Of a stretch of 64,000 bases of DNA, positions 24,755 through 34,132 are shown piece by piece. The notes beneath the pieces were generated by a model. It searched no databases. It was not told the DNA's origin and was given only the letters and a program-made list of their open reading frames with translations. Positions within the stretch are counted from its first letter, which is position 1. Each line of letters starts with the position of its first letter. Source of the stretch: Bacilli bacterium (GTDB lineage Bacteria; Bacillota_I; Bacilli_A; RF39; UBA660); contig JAQUWE010000002.1 of the NCBI GenBank assembly GCA_028693035.1, positions 20,595 to 84,594 of the forward strand, in the 5' to 3' direction. A program made the position numbers and the translations under genes.

Positions 24755-25505
24755 TGTATATACAAGGTATAATTAACTTATCACCCTTTTTAATTTCATT
24801 TAAGTTATTGTATTTTTCTAGATTTTCTTTACTAATACTGTATTTTACAATAATAGAGTCTAACGTATCTTCATCTCTTACAATGTATACACGGTATGTT
24901 GCTGAAGAACTTGCTTTTCCCATATCATCAAATACGGAAGATATTTCTTCTCTTGTTTCTACGTTTTCAATATTTGTAGAAACAGGAACGCTTATATCCT
25001 CTCTTTCTTCCTCTACTTTTTCATCTATTTCTGTAAATGTATCATTCTCTGTTACCAATGTTTCATTTTCTTCTATCATGTCTCTATCCCTTTCTTTCTC
25101 CGCTTCCTTCTCAGCTTCTGCTAAAACATCTTCTAAAGGTGTAACTTCAATATTACGCACAAATTCTACTTCTTTTTGTTTTTCTTCTATTTTATTGACC
25201 AAAACATCAATATTAACAAGTAAAGTATCATTGTTAACTACCTCATAGTAAAAGTCATCAATATCAATTTCTGTATGTGTAATATCGTATTTCTCATCTA
25301 AATGAATATCAAATGGTAAATGAAAAGAAAAATGATCAATTACACTACTGGTATCTACAACTTTATATTCTCCACTAACTAAAAATTCTCCTGTGATAAG
25401 ATTATTTTCTTCTTTATGGAGTGAGTGTTCTAAAGAAATACTAGTAATTTCGGAAACATTTTCTTTAAAACGGGTTTCTTTTTTAAATGGTATTATTTTT
25501 TGCAT
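24741..25505 (-). CDS. SpoVID-like spore coat morphogenetic protein
   Basis: 254 aa. The N-terminal SpoVID-type beta domain (about 1-110) contains E-I-T-S-I-S-L-E-H and the paired phrases L-V-S-G-E-Y-K-V and D-H-F-S-F-H-L-P-F-D-I. A Glu/Lys-rich acidic linker (115-195) precedes a C-terminal LysM (about 205-252, Y-I-V-R-D-E-D-T-L-D-S-I and G-D-K-L-I-I-P). SpoVID lets the coat encase the forespore and its LysM binds lipid II/peptidoglycan. It is shorter than the B. subtilis protein, mainly in the linker. The ysxE neighbour and the possible sigma-E promoter support it. Confidence 0.8.
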   Translation of the reverse strand: MQKIIPFKKETRFKENVSEITSISLEHSLHKEENNLITGEFLVSGEYKVVDTSSVIDHFSFHLPFDIHLDEKYDITHTEIDIDDFYYEVVNNDTLLVNIDVLVNKIEEKQKEVEFVRNIEVTPLEDVLAEAEKEAEKERDRDMIEENETLVTENDTFTEIDEKVEEEREDISVPVSTNIENVETREEISSVFDDMGKASSSATYRVYIVRDEDTLDSIIVKYSISKENLEKYNNLNEIKKGDKLIIPCIYSEKI

Positions 25506-25525
25506 ACTCTTTTCCTCCTTACTAA

Positions 25526-25552
25526 ACTGTATGCAAAAAAAAGAGAACTATG
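25526..25552 (-). promoter_or_regulatory. Possible sigma-E promoter of the spoVID-like gene
   Basis: Minus strand CATAGT (25552-25547), 13 bp, CATACAGT (25533-25526). This is close to the sigma-E -10 consensus CATACAAT. It overlaps the last codons of lon. Confidence 0.5.
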
Positions 25553-27887
25553 CGCTCTTTTGTAGAGGTAAATTTCCCTTTTTTATTTTATTATTTAAAA
25601 ACAAATCTGTATAAATATTTTGATATGTTTGTACCCAAATGCATTCTATTTTTTCTAATATACTTGCTGGTAATTCTTTGACTTCTTTTTGCTGACATCT
25701 AGGAAGATACATTTTGGTGATTCCGCCTTCATAGGCTGCTAACACCTTTTGTTTGATTTTCCCTACTGGCATAATTTGCCCTCTTAATGTCATCTCTCCT
25801 GTAAGTGCTGTATGAGAGGATACTTTCTGCCCTGTAAAAGCAGAGAGCAAAGCGGTTGTAAGAACGGTTCCTGCAGAAGGTCCATCTTTATAAACAGCTC
25901 CATTTGGAATATGAATATGAATATCATTTTTACACATTTTGTCGTAGTCTATATGAAAATGTTTGGCATTCTTCTTTAGGTAAGAAAGGGCTACCATAGC
26001 ACTTTCTTTTAAAGTGTCTCCAAGGGTTCCCGTAAGAATAAGATTGCCTTCTCCCTTATAATATGTAACTTCAATTGGAAAAATGCTGCCGCCATAAGAA
26101 GTGTATCCCATACCATATACAGTCCCTATTTGGTTTCTTTCTTTATTGCTTTCACTTGGATATAAAGGTTTTCCTAAGTAACGATATAGATTTCTTTCTT
26201 CAATATGATATTTACTTCTACCTGTTTTGTATAAAACCATATCTGTTACAATGTGACGAATAATTTCTGTTATTTTTCTTTCTAAAGAACGAACGCCTAC
26301 TTCTCTTGTATATTCCCGAATCATTTTGGTAAGGGTTGCTTCTGTAAAAATAAAACGTTCTGTATTCATTTTGTAATTGTTACATACAGAAGGAATTAAG
26401 TATTTTTTAGCAATTTCTATTTTTTCTAATTCTGTATATCCTTCTACTTCAATAATTTCTAATCTGTCTTTTATCTCTTCAGGAATTTCATCCATACTAT
26501 TGGCTGTTGTAATAAAGAATACAGAAGATAAATCTATTTCTTCTTCAATATAATGATCTGTAAAATATTTATTTTGTACAGGATCTAATACATCAAGTAA
26601 AGCACTCATAGGATCCCCTTTGGCTCCTTTGACCATTTTATCAATTTCGTCAATTAGGAAAACAGGATTCATGGTTTTGGCCTTTTTCAAGAGTTGAACA
26701 ATTCTTCCAGGTCTTGCTCCCATATAAGTACGTCTATGTCCTAAAATTTCTCCTTCATCCGTCATACCACCTACTGACATTTTTACGAAACTTCTTCCCA
26801 TAGCGCCTGCGATACTAAAGGCAAGAGAAGTTTTTCCTACACCCGCTGGACCTACTAAACAGATAATAGGACTTTTGAATTCTGGATTCATTTGTTTACT
26901 TGCTAAAAATTCAATAATACGATCTTTGATATGGACTAAATCATAGTGTGTTTCATCTAGTTTTTTTCGTACCTCTAATAAATTTGTACAGTCTTCTGTA
27001 TATTGATTCCAAGGAAGGGATAGGACGTTTTCTATATAGTTATACGTAATGCCTGCTTCAGGGGATAATGGAGAATAGGATAGGTAACGACCTATTTCTG
27101 TTTCTACCTTTTGCGCAATGTCTTCTGGCAGTTGTGCGTTGTTTACTCTCTCTCTCAGTTTTTCTATTTCTTCATTTTTACTGTCTGTTTCGCCAATTTC
27201 TTCTTTTAATAAACGTATTTTTTCTTTTACCATATATTCTTTTTCTGCATTTTGTACATTTTTTTCAAGTTGTACAGCAATTTTAGTATCAATATTGGTT
27301 TTTAGTTTCTCTTTTTCGATATCCTCTAAAAGAAATTGCATACGTATTTTAGGATCATTTTCACTGACATATTTTTCAATATATGAAGATGGTAGAATTT
27401 GGATAGTGGCAACATCTAAAAGAACTTCTAATGTTTCTATCTTTTCCATTTTATGTAGAATTGCATTACTAACAGTAGGTACTTTATCTATATATTCTCT
27501 TATATGTTTTTTGACATTTTTGACATATTCTTTTTCTTTTTCTTCTGAAATCTTCACTTTTTTATTTTTTTCGATAATCGTTTCTAATATTTCGTTTTCA
27601 CGGCTTAAATATTCTAAAATAGTAGCACGTTCCTTACCTACAATGACAATTTGCATATTCCCATTTGGTAAAAGTTTTTTTTCGGTAATTTTAGAGATAG
27701 TCCCCCATTTAGGAAGGTCTTTTGTTTTTGCATTCTTTTTGGTTGCAAGTAAAATATAATTTTTATGAAAAAAACTAGCTGTATTGATAATATCTTTACT
27801 TTCTTCATTATCAATCTCTAACTTTAATTCTGTATAAGGTAGGAAAGAAGAACCCTTTAGAAGTATTATTGGTAAATTCATCTTCAT
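25548..27887 (-). CDS. lon: Lon protease (ATP-dependent, LonA type)
   Basis: 779 aa from ATG 27887, with GGAGGT upstream; the frame is open 63 nt further without a site. The N-terminal substrate domain opens with L-P-I-I-L-L-K-G-S-S-F-L-P-Y. A coiled coil (about 190-260) follows, then AAA+ with G-P-A-G-V-G-K-T-S and F-L-I-D-E-I-D-K-M. The serine-lysine protease domain has K-D-G-P-S-A-G-T-V-L (catalytic Ser). It degrades damaged and regulatory proteins. Given the AFA-type tmRNA tag it may also act on SsrA-tagged proteins, as Lon does in Mollicutes (inference). The U32 gene lies upstream on the same strand. Confidence 0.95.
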   Translation of the reverse strand: MKMNLPIILLKGSSFLPYTELKLEIDNEESKDIINTASFFHKNYILLATKKNAKTKDLPKWGTISKITEKKLLPNGNMQIVIVGKERATILEYLSRENEILETIIEKNKKVKISEEKEKEYVKNVKKHIREYIDKVPTVSNAILHKMEKIETLEVLLDVATIQILPSSYIEKYVSENDPKIRMQFLLEDIEKEKLKTNIDTKIAVQLEKNVQNAEKEYMVKEKIRLLKEEIGETDSKNEEIEKLRERVNNAQLPEDIAQKVETEIGRYLSYSPLSPEAGITYNYIENVLSLPWNQYTEDCTNLLEVRKKLDETHYDLVHIKDRIIEFLASKQMNPEFKSPIICLVGPAGVGKTSLAFSIAGAMGRSFVKMSVGGMTDEGEILGHRRTYMGARPGRIVQLLKKAKTMNPVFLIDEIDKMVKGAKGDPMSALLDVLDPVQNKYFTDHYIEEEIDLSSVFFITTANSMDEIPEEIKDRLEIIEVEGYTELEKIEIAKKYLIPSVCNNYKMNTERFIFTEATLTKMIREYTREVGVRSLERKITEIIRHIVTDMVLYKTGRSKYHIEERNLYRYLGKPLYPSESNKERNQIGTVYGMGYTSYGGSIFPIEVTYYKGEGNLILTGTLGDTLKESAMVALSYLKKNAKHFHIDYDKMCKNDIHIHIPNGAVYKDGPSAGTVLTTALLSAFTGQKVSSHTALTGEMTLRGQIMPVGKIKQKVLAAYEGGITKMYLPRCQQKEVKELPASILEKIECIWVQTYQNIYTDLFLNNKIKKGNLPLQKSA

Positions 27888-27955
27888 TATTACGACCTCC
27901 GTCCAAATTTGATTTTTATTATAGTACAAAAGAAAAGAAAAGTCTATCACTTTTC

Positions 27956-30145
27956 TTACAAATTTAAAATATTTGCGATTTCTTTTTCTTTTAAGAAATT
28001 ATAACGTAAATTCGTTACGCCAGCCTTCTTGATTTCTTCTATATTTTCTTTAAAAGAAGGTTCATAATGATAGAGAATATTATAATTTTCTTTTTCTAAA
28101 ATCGGATATTTATTTCCAAAACGGTCTATTAAATTTCCATCTTTTATATGGTGTGCTTTTAACGGGTTGTATTTAAGAAGCATCGCTTCTACTGTTCCAT
28201 AGACAATACATTCTGTATTAGGTGCGTGTTGGTACCTTTCTTTGTAAGCTTTTAGCATCTTTTCTATTTGATACAGATTTAGTTCATGAGAAAGGGTAAC
28301 TCTTTGTGATCCTAAAAGATGCAGAAGATAAATGGTGTAAGAATTTACAACGCCAAAGGAAGCATCTGTATAGCTTTTTTTATAAGAATAAAGACTTCCG
28401 ACTTCACTGATAAGTGGTATTGTATTGCATTCTGGATAGTGTCTCATAACACCTGGTAATTTTAGAAATACCTTAGGATCTTTTAATTTTGTATATAAGA
28501 ATGGTTCTGCATATATATAATTTACTTTATCTTTCACTTGTTCATACTGCATTTCATTCTGCACAAAAGCACCTATTTGTTCTTCTATCTTTACTTTTAT
28601 ATCGGGTACTTTATAGATTTGTTTGTTTACTACTTTTCTTATCAAGCGTTTTTCTTCTAATAAAGAGATAGCTTTTCTTCTAAGTGTATTCAGTTCTACT
28701 ACAGGTACAAAAAGTGGGGTATTCAGTTCTACAGTACATTTTTCACAAGTATATACCGTGCTTCCTAATTTACAAATGCTTTTTTGAATCATTTCTTTTG
28801 TGGTAGGTACCTTTTCTGCTTTTTCAATGATAGAATCGCTATCAACCTCTACCTGGTATATACCTTCCTTAAAAATCAAGTGCATTCTTTCATTTTCTTT
28901 AAGTGTAATATGGGCTTCTATATTTACTTTACGATTCTCTTGTTTGATTTCATTTCTTATCGTTTGTAGTTGTTTAAAGTCTGTTGTTTTGATAACAAGG
29001 TCTCCTTTAGAAACCGTTCCTTTAATAGGAATTGTTACTTTGCCACCCTCTGCAGATGGTACAGAATTGCCTTTTTGATAAAGAACCGATACGGTAAGTC
29101 CTACATCCTTTTTATCATTTAAAATACGGATTCCATCTTGCCTAGATAAGGTTTCTTCTAAAGCTATCGTTACCTTATGGTTATTTTGTTCTATTACTTT
29201 GCCTATTTGAATCCCCATATGATTGGGCCTATCAGGATGAACGATTTTATCATTTTGTTCATGAAACAAGTAACCTTTTGTAAAGTTTCGATTGAATAGT
29301 TTCTTGAGTTCTAAAATATCATTTTCTGAAATAGATACTTTTCCTTCTTTATAATATGTATCAATGGCTTTTCTATATAACTGCGTTACTTTATAAACAT
29401 ATTCTGGTCTTTTCATACGACCTTCTATTTTAAGACTACTGATTCCTGATTCAATAAAAGCACCTATATAAGGTAAGGTATTTAAATCCTTGGTACTTAA
29501 TAAGTATCCTTCATCTATTTTTTTTCCATCTTCTGTACAAAGAGAGTACATTTGCCTGCAGCACTGTGCACAAGTGCCTCTATTTCCACTTCTTCCACCA
29601 AGTAAAGAACTCATAAGACACTGGCCTGAATAACTCATACATAAAGCACCATGTCCAAAAACTTCTAATTCAATATTGCTGTTCTTTTTGATTTCTTGAA
29701 TGGTATCTATATCTACTTCACGAGCAAGTACTGCTCTTTTAAGTCCTAAACTTTCCGCAAATAAAACACCTTCTAAAGTATGTGTATGCATTTGTGTAGA
29801 AGCATGAACCTCTAAATCTGGATAGATGGTTCTTACAAGATGAATCATTCCTAAATCTTGCATAATGACAGCATCGACATGCATGCCTACAAGTGCATCT
29901 ATATATTTTTCAAAAGCTTTTACTTCATTTTCATAAATAAGTATATTGACAGTTACATATACCTTTACTCCATATAAATGGGCAAAAGAGATTGCTTCTT
30001 TGAGTTCATCTAAAGAAAAATTTCCTGCAAAAGAACGGGCTCCAAAAAATTTACCTCCAACGTAAACTGCGTCACAACCTCCATAAATTGCTGCTTTTAA
30101 AGATTCCATATTGCCTGCTGGCGCTAATAATTCTATTTTTTTCAT
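27956..30145 (-). CDS. U32-family protein (RlhA/YegQ-like) with C-terminal extension
   Basis: 729 aa from ATG 30145, with GGTGA 7 nt upstream. The U32 domain holds L-L-A-P-A-G-N-M-E-S-L (6-16), A-V-Y-V-G-G-K-F-F-G-A-R, F-G-H-G-A-L-C-M-S-Y-S-G-Q-C and G-N-R-G-T-C-A-Q-C-C-R-Q. The clustered cysteines are those that bind an iron-sulfur cluster in RNA-hydroxylating U32 proteins. S-L-K-I-E-G-R-M-K-R-P-E-Y-V follows. The long C-terminal part (about 330-729) matches the extended bacterial form (DUF3656-type) linked with 23S rRNA C2501 hydroxylation. Named a peptidase historically; RNA modification is more likely. Confidence 0.88.
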   Translation of the reverse strand: MKKIELLAPAGNMESLKAAIYGGCDAVYVGGKFFGARSFAGNFSLDELKEAISFAHLYGVKVYVTVNILIYENEVKAFEKYIDALVGMHVDAVIMQDLGMIHLVRTIYPDLEVHASTQMHTHTLEGVLFAESLGLKRAVLAREVDIDTIQEIKKNSNIELEVFGHGALCMSYSGQCLMSSLLGGRSGNRGTCAQCCRQMYSLCTEDGKKIDEGYLLSTKDLNTLPYIGAFIESGISSLKIEGRMKRPEYVYKVTQLYRKAIDTYYKEGKVSISENDILELKKLFNRNFTKGYLFHEQNDKIVHPDRPNHMGIQIGKVIEQNNHKVTIALEETLSRQDGIRILNDKKDVGLTVSVLYQKGNSVPSAEGGKVTIPIKGTVSKGDLVIKTTDFKQLQTIRNEIKQENRKVNIEAHITLKENERMHLIFKEGIYQVEVDSDSIIEKAEKVPTTKEMIQKSICKLGSTVYTCEKCTVELNTPLFVPVVELNTLRRKAISLLEEKRLIRKVVNKQIYKVPDIKVKIEEQIGAFVQNEMQYEQVKDKVNYIYAEPFLYTKLKDPKVFLKLPGVMRHYPECNTIPLISEVGSLYSYKKSYTDASFGVVNSYTIYLLHLLGSQRVTLSHELNLYQIEKMLKAYKERYQHAPNTECIVYGTVEAMLLKYNPLKAHHIKDGNLIDRFGNKYPILEKENYNILYHYEPSFKENIEEIKKAGVTNLRYNFLKEKEIANILNL

Positions 30146-30175
30146 GCACTTCACCAAAGGTATTATAACACATTT

Positions 30176-31036
30176 TTATTTTTTCTCAGAAAGATGTGAT
30201 TTAAGAGTCGTAATTTTATATCCTTTTTCTTCTGTAAAGGAAATAATACTAGGCAATTCTTTTATAACCTTTTGGGTTACATTAAAAGAAACAATAGAGC
30301 CAGCTTTTATATCCTTTTTTATAGTACTATAAGGTGATTCCTCTATCTTTAAACTAGGTATAATTGTATAATTTTTATACATAGAACAAGTATCTAAAAT
30401 AAGTTTATTTTCTTTTTCAGCGTAGCAGTAACTGAATTTTTTATGTGTCAATTTCTTCATAATGGTATCCATCCATATAAAAGAACTATCATCATAATCT
30501 AAATGATAACTAAGATTTCCAAGATCATGTCCTTCTTTTACTAATGTATTTATCATATCATTGTTGTTTTCAAACCAATTTCCATCTATAAAGAAGTTTA
30601 TTTTTATTTTTTTTATAGTAGCGATATTTAATAGTTCCTTAATATCTTTTACAGTTGTATTTTTATCGATTAGAAAAATAAAGCTAACCATTTTCTTTTG
30701 TGGATTGCCACCTACTATATATTTTTGATAATTTTTTGAAAAACGAACTTTTGGATAAACATCCTTATATTCTAATAAACTTTCATCAAAATGATCTACT
30801 CTTTTCATATTGAGATAACTTTTATTAATATCAACTTCTCTTCCTAAAAGCCCTGGTACCATCCCATTTTTTATTAAAACAGATTCTACAGGTTTTTCTT
30901 CGTAACGACCTTTAACTTCTTTAATTGCGACCATTACTTCATCCATTTCCTTCATAACTGATGTGGTTTTTTCTGTACAGAAAAAGACAAATACAAGCAG
31001 TGAAAGAATCCCAGCTGCTCTAAAAAGGTTCTTCAT
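30176..31036 (-). CDS. Degenerate polysaccharide deacetylase-like protein
   Basis: 286 aa from ATG 31036 after AGGTGAT. N-terminal membrane/signal segment (about 5-21). The region V-S-F-I-F-L-I-D-K-N-T-T (about 118-129) sits where deacetylases have T-F-D-D-G. I-N-F-F-I-D-G-N-W-F and the following E-G-H-D-L-G-N-L-S-Y-H match the N-F-F-x-x-G and H-x-x-x-H region. The first metal His is changed (G-N-L-S-Y-H), and the first Asp pair is lost. The NodB fold is therefore present but catalysis is doubtful. A wall-binding or structural role near other wall-related genes is possible. Confidence 0.65.
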   Translation of the reverse strand: MKNLFRAAGILSLLVFVFFCTEKTTSVMKEMDEVMVAIKEVKGRYEEKPVESVLIKNGMVPGLLGREVDINKSYLNMKRVDHFDESLLEYKDVYPKVRFSKNYQKYIVGGNPQKKMVSFIFLIDKNTTVKDIKELLNIATIKKIKINFFIDGNWFENNNDMINTLVKEGHDLGNLSYHLDYDDSSFIWMDTIMKKLTHKKFSYCYAEKENKLILDTCSMYKNYTIIPSLKIEESPYSTIKKDIKAGSIVSFNVTQKVIKELPSIISFTEEKGYKITTLKSHLSEKK

Positions 31037-31109
31037 TTTTATCACCTAATAAAAGATATGAAGAAATAAGTGAGTTATGCGTACTAGGAAAATCATTATT
31101 TCTTTTTAC

Positions 31110-31134
31110 AAAAAAAATCAGATTGGGCAATCTG
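31110..31134 (-). terminator. Rho-independent terminator
   Basis: CAGATTG/CAATCTG arms with eight T residues on the minus strand, 24 bp after the lipoprotein gene. Confidence 0.8.
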
Positions 31135-31157
31135 TTATAACAAAAGCCCTTTCTGAT

Positions 31158-31838
31158 TTATAATCTTCTTTGAATAAATTTTTGACCAAAATACCATAGA
31201 AGGAAGGTAGTGCCACCTGCTATCCCTACTACTAAAACGAGAAGGATAATACTATTTCCCTTAGAAGGTGTTGAAACCTGTTTGGTTATTTTGGATGCTT
31301 GAAATAAAATTTCCTTTGTTTGTGCATTATATTTTGTAATTTTCCAAATATAAGTGTTTCCATCAACCCTGTCTGCATTGTTTTGAAGGACTCTATTGTC
31401 CGTAGTAATAGAAACCTCTGCCCCTTCACTCGTAAGTCTATTTTCCATACCTTTTAACAAACCACCTTGTAGTTTAATAAAAATATAGTCTTTGGTATTT
31501 ACATAAACTGGATATTTAAAGTATTGTAGGGCAAGGGCATTCTTAAAGTTTTCTACATCATGGTCATAAGTAAGCGTAAGTATATTTTTATCTCCACTTT
31601 TTACTATCTTTTTTTGATATAGAGTTGCTTCTGTTTGTTCTTTGTAAGCATAGTAACTGGTATTTTCTATATCAGTTTCATGATCATCACCTTGTGAGTT
31701 TGTCTTTAAACTATCGAGAGTAAAAGTAACTTTTTCCCTTATTTTTTCACCATCTATGGTCATTTGATACTTAGGTGTACATCCGGTCATAAAAAGTGCA
31801 AGTATGAGAATTGTAATGATTGTCTTTTTTTTCTTCAT
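31158..31838 (-). CDS. Lipoprotein with C-terminal membrane anchor
   Basis: 226 aa. Signal peptide with lipobox L-F-M-T-G-C (Cys at about 20), beta-rich extracellular domain and a C-terminal hydrophobic helix (about 195-217, I-I-L-L-V-L-V-V-G-I-A-G-G) followed by Arg residues: a double membrane attachment. No family recognised. It lies 12 bp after the pilin-amidase fusion on the same strand, so it may serve the same surface process. Confidence 0.65.
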   Translation of the reverse strand: MKKKKTIITILILALFMTGCTPKYQMTIDGEKIREKVTFTLDSLKTNSQGDDHETDIENTSYYAYKEQTEATLYQKKIVKSGDKNILTLTYDHDVENFKNALALQYFKYPVYVNTKDYIFIKLQGGLLKGMENRLTSEGAEVSITTDNRVLQNNADRVDGNTYIWKITKYNAQTKEILFQASKITKQVSTPSKGNSIILLVLVVGIAGGTTFLLWYFGQKFIQRRL

Positions 31839-31850
31839 ATTTCCTCCTAC

Positions 31851-32924
31851 TTAAGATCCTTTAATGGCTTTGGCTATATCCTTGGCAATTTTTTCTTGAT
31901 TATTTTTGTATCTACCCATAGCTACTGCATTGTCATAAAATTCTACTTCTATATAGGTTGTATCTATTCCTTTTTGATTTTGGAAGAAATTCCAGTTTCC
32001 TAGTGTACCTCCACTAAATCCTTGTATCTGTCTATTATATCCAGTATAAGAAGATACTTTATCTAAAATGCTTTTTCCTATTGAGGATACTTTTTCTGTT
32101 TCTCCTCCATTCGTAATAAGTTCTGTCCCATAAGCACCACTGCCTGCGGCATTAAAGTGAATTTCGATAACATGGCTAAAAGTAGACCAGTATCCTTCGT
32201 TTTCTAAAGTTTGGAATGCTGCTGCATATCCTCCACTACCACTTCTTGCGCAAAGGAAAGATGCTTCCATGGCTTCACTATCAGTGTCTCCAGTAAGAAG
32301 TTGATTTGCAATAACAGCATTGATGTCTTCTGCTAATAAGGCCTTTTTTAGAGAAAGCGCTAACGAACGTGTTTCTGTTTCTTCCGCATAACCACTTGAC
32401 GTCTTTCCACGACAATCGTTACAACTATCACATTCTGGACTTGATGCGTGCCCTGCAATAATCAAAACACCACCACCATTTTTATCAGAATTACTGGCAA
32501 AATTTATAGTTTTTCTAAGAGCAAGTGCAATCGCATCTTTTTGTTGGCTGGTTAATTGTCTAGCAAGATCTTCTGCTTCTGCCTCCGCCTTAGAAACTTC
32601 TTGTTCTTGTATTTCTAAAGCCTTGATATGTTCTTCATTGGCATTGATCCAACAATCTGTAGACTGGAGCCCGGCTTCTCCCAAAAGAGAAAGCGCTGTA
32701 TTTAAAATGACAGGTACTAAGAAAACAATGACAGCCGCTAAAAAACGATTGATTATTTTTTTTATAATTTGCGGTGTTTTATCCATAGCAGATACAATTA
32801 ATTTTACAATATCTATCATAGCAAAAACAATTAGAATGATAGGAGCCGCTATCTGAATAATTTGTAGCATATTTTTAACAAGTAAAATAATTTTTAAAAC
32901 ACCTGATGCATCACATTGTAACAC
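31851..32924 (-). CDS. Pilin-like two-helix module fused to an N-acetylmuramoyl-L-alanine amidase
   Basis: 357 aa. Residues 12-42 and 58-82 are two membrane helices with I-A-A-P-I-I-L-I-V-F-A-M-I-D-I-V-K and R-F-L-A-A-V-I-V-F, the VirB2-like pattern seen at 23186 and 12094. Next come C-W-I-N-A-N and an acidic coiled coil (95-130). The Amidase_3 domain (150-357) has zinc ligands His159 (I-A-G-H), Glu184 and His256 (E-I-H-F-N-A) and catalytic Glu in Y-I-E-V-E-F. A C-x-x-C-x-x-C motif lies between the first two ligands. The amidase family cuts the glycan-peptide bond. AGGTGAT precedes the ATG. Confidence 0.85.
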   Translation of the reverse strand: MLQCDASGVLKIILLVKNMLQIIQIAAPIILIVFAMIDIVKLIVSAMDKTPQIIKKIINRFLAAVIVFLVPVILNTALSLLGEAGLQSTDCWINANEEHIKALEIQEQEVSKAEAEAEDLARQLTSQQKDAIALALRKTINFASNSDKNGGGVLIIAGHASSPECDSCNDCRGKTSSGYAEETETRSLALSLKKALLAEDINAVIANQLLTGDTDSEAMEASFLCARSGSGGYAAAFQTLENEGYWSTFSHVIEIHFNAAGSGAYGTELITNGGETEKVSSIGKSILDKVSSYTGYNRQIQGFSGGTLGNWNFFQNQKGIDTTYIEVEFYDNAVAMGRYKNNQEKIAKDIAKAIKGS

Positions 32925-32978
32925 CCTATCACCTACTATCTATGCACATTATATCATGAATATAAGAAGTGTGTAAAC

Positions 32979-34079
32979 TTATTTAACATCTTCATTCAGT
33001 GGTTCTAATTCTTTTAAAATAAACTTTCCATTATGACGAATTAAGACATCATCAAAATAGATATCTCCTCCTCCATACTCTTCTCTTTGAATCAGTACCA
33101 TGTCCCAGTGGACAGAAGATTCATTTCCATTATATGCTTCTTTGTAGGCAGCACCTGGTGTAAAATGAATGCTTCCTATAATTTTTTCATCAAATAAAAT
33201 ATCACCCATAGGTTCTCTGATATAAGGATTGAGTCCAAAGGCAAATTCTCCTACATATCTACTGCCTTCATCGGTATCAAAAATTTCATTTAACTTTTCA
33301 TTGTCATCTTGACAGGTTGCCTTTACAATTTTTCCTTTTTCAAAAGTCAACGAGACATTGTGGTATACATCCCCTCTATAAGGAGAAGGAGTATTGTATG
33401 TAATGGTTCCTTCAATACTGTCTTTTACAGGTGCGGTAAAAATTTCTCCATCTGGAATATTGGATTCACCCATGCATGGTATGGCTGGAATGTCTTTAAT
33501 CGAAAAGGTAATATCTGTATCTTTTCCTGTGACTCTTACCTTATCTGTTTTTTCCATCAATTTTTTTAAAGGTTCTATTTTTTCTTTCATTTCTGCATAA
33601 TTATAAACCATTGTTTTAAATGCATATTCATAGAATTCTTCATAAGGCATTTTGGCTTTATACGCATCTATAATAGAAGGGTAATTGAGCAGTACCCATT
33701 TTCTTTCATTGGTTCTTATATCACTAAGTGCTCTTGTCGCTTTTCCTATTTTAGCACGTACTTCGGCAGGTACATGTCTCTCTTCATACTCATTTCCATT
33801 ATAAAAGATGGTAATAAAACTATCATAATGTTCTACTTCAAATTCTTTTCTTACTTTGATTTCATCAATACAATTGTCTTTTGTATTTTCAAGTAAGATA
33901 GCATTTACATCCGCATCTACTCTTTTGGTAAAGGGAATGCCTTTTTTAGAAACAATTTCTTTAATTAAATATTTGACTAAATTTTTACTACTATCATCCA
34001 TATACGTAATTAAAACTCTTTCGTTTTCTTCTACTTTTAATGAATAATTAACAACGGTCTTACTTAATTTTTCTTCCAT
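32979..34079 (-). CDS. M29-family metalloaminopeptidase
   Basis: 366 aa from ATG 34079, with a GAGTGA site; the in-frame ATG 27 nt upstream has none. The family motifs of AmpS/aminopeptidase T are clear: G-E-S-N-I-P-D-G-E (metal-binding Glu), G-E-F-A-F-G-L-N-P, and near the end S-S-V-H-W-D-M-V (His/Asp ligands). It is a cytosolic dinuclear metal aminopeptidase for small peptides. It stands alone between the pilin-amidase gene and the divergent Tyr-rich protein gene. Confidence 0.9.
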   Translation of the reverse strand: MEEKLSKTVVNYSLKVEENERVLITYMDDSSKNLVKYLIKEIVSKKGIPFTKRVDADVNAILLENTKDNCIDEIKVRKEFEVEHYDSFITIFYNGNEYEERHVPAEVRAKIGKATRALSDIRTNERKWVLLNYPSIIDAYKAKMPYEEFYEYAFKTMVYNYAEMKEKIEPLKKLMEKTDKVRVTGKDTDITFSIKDIPAIPCMGESNIPDGEIFTAPVKDSIEGTITYNTPSPYRGDVYHNVSLTFEKGKIVKATCQDDNEKLNEIFDTDEGSRYVGEFAFGLNPYIREPMGDILFDEKIIGSIHFTPGAAYKEAYNGNESSVHWDMVLIQREEYGGGDIYFDDVLIRHNGKFILKELEPLNEDVK

Positions 34080-34132
34080 ATTTTCACTCTTTCCTATTTT
34101 TATCATATATATACAATGAAAGGAGTTTTTTT

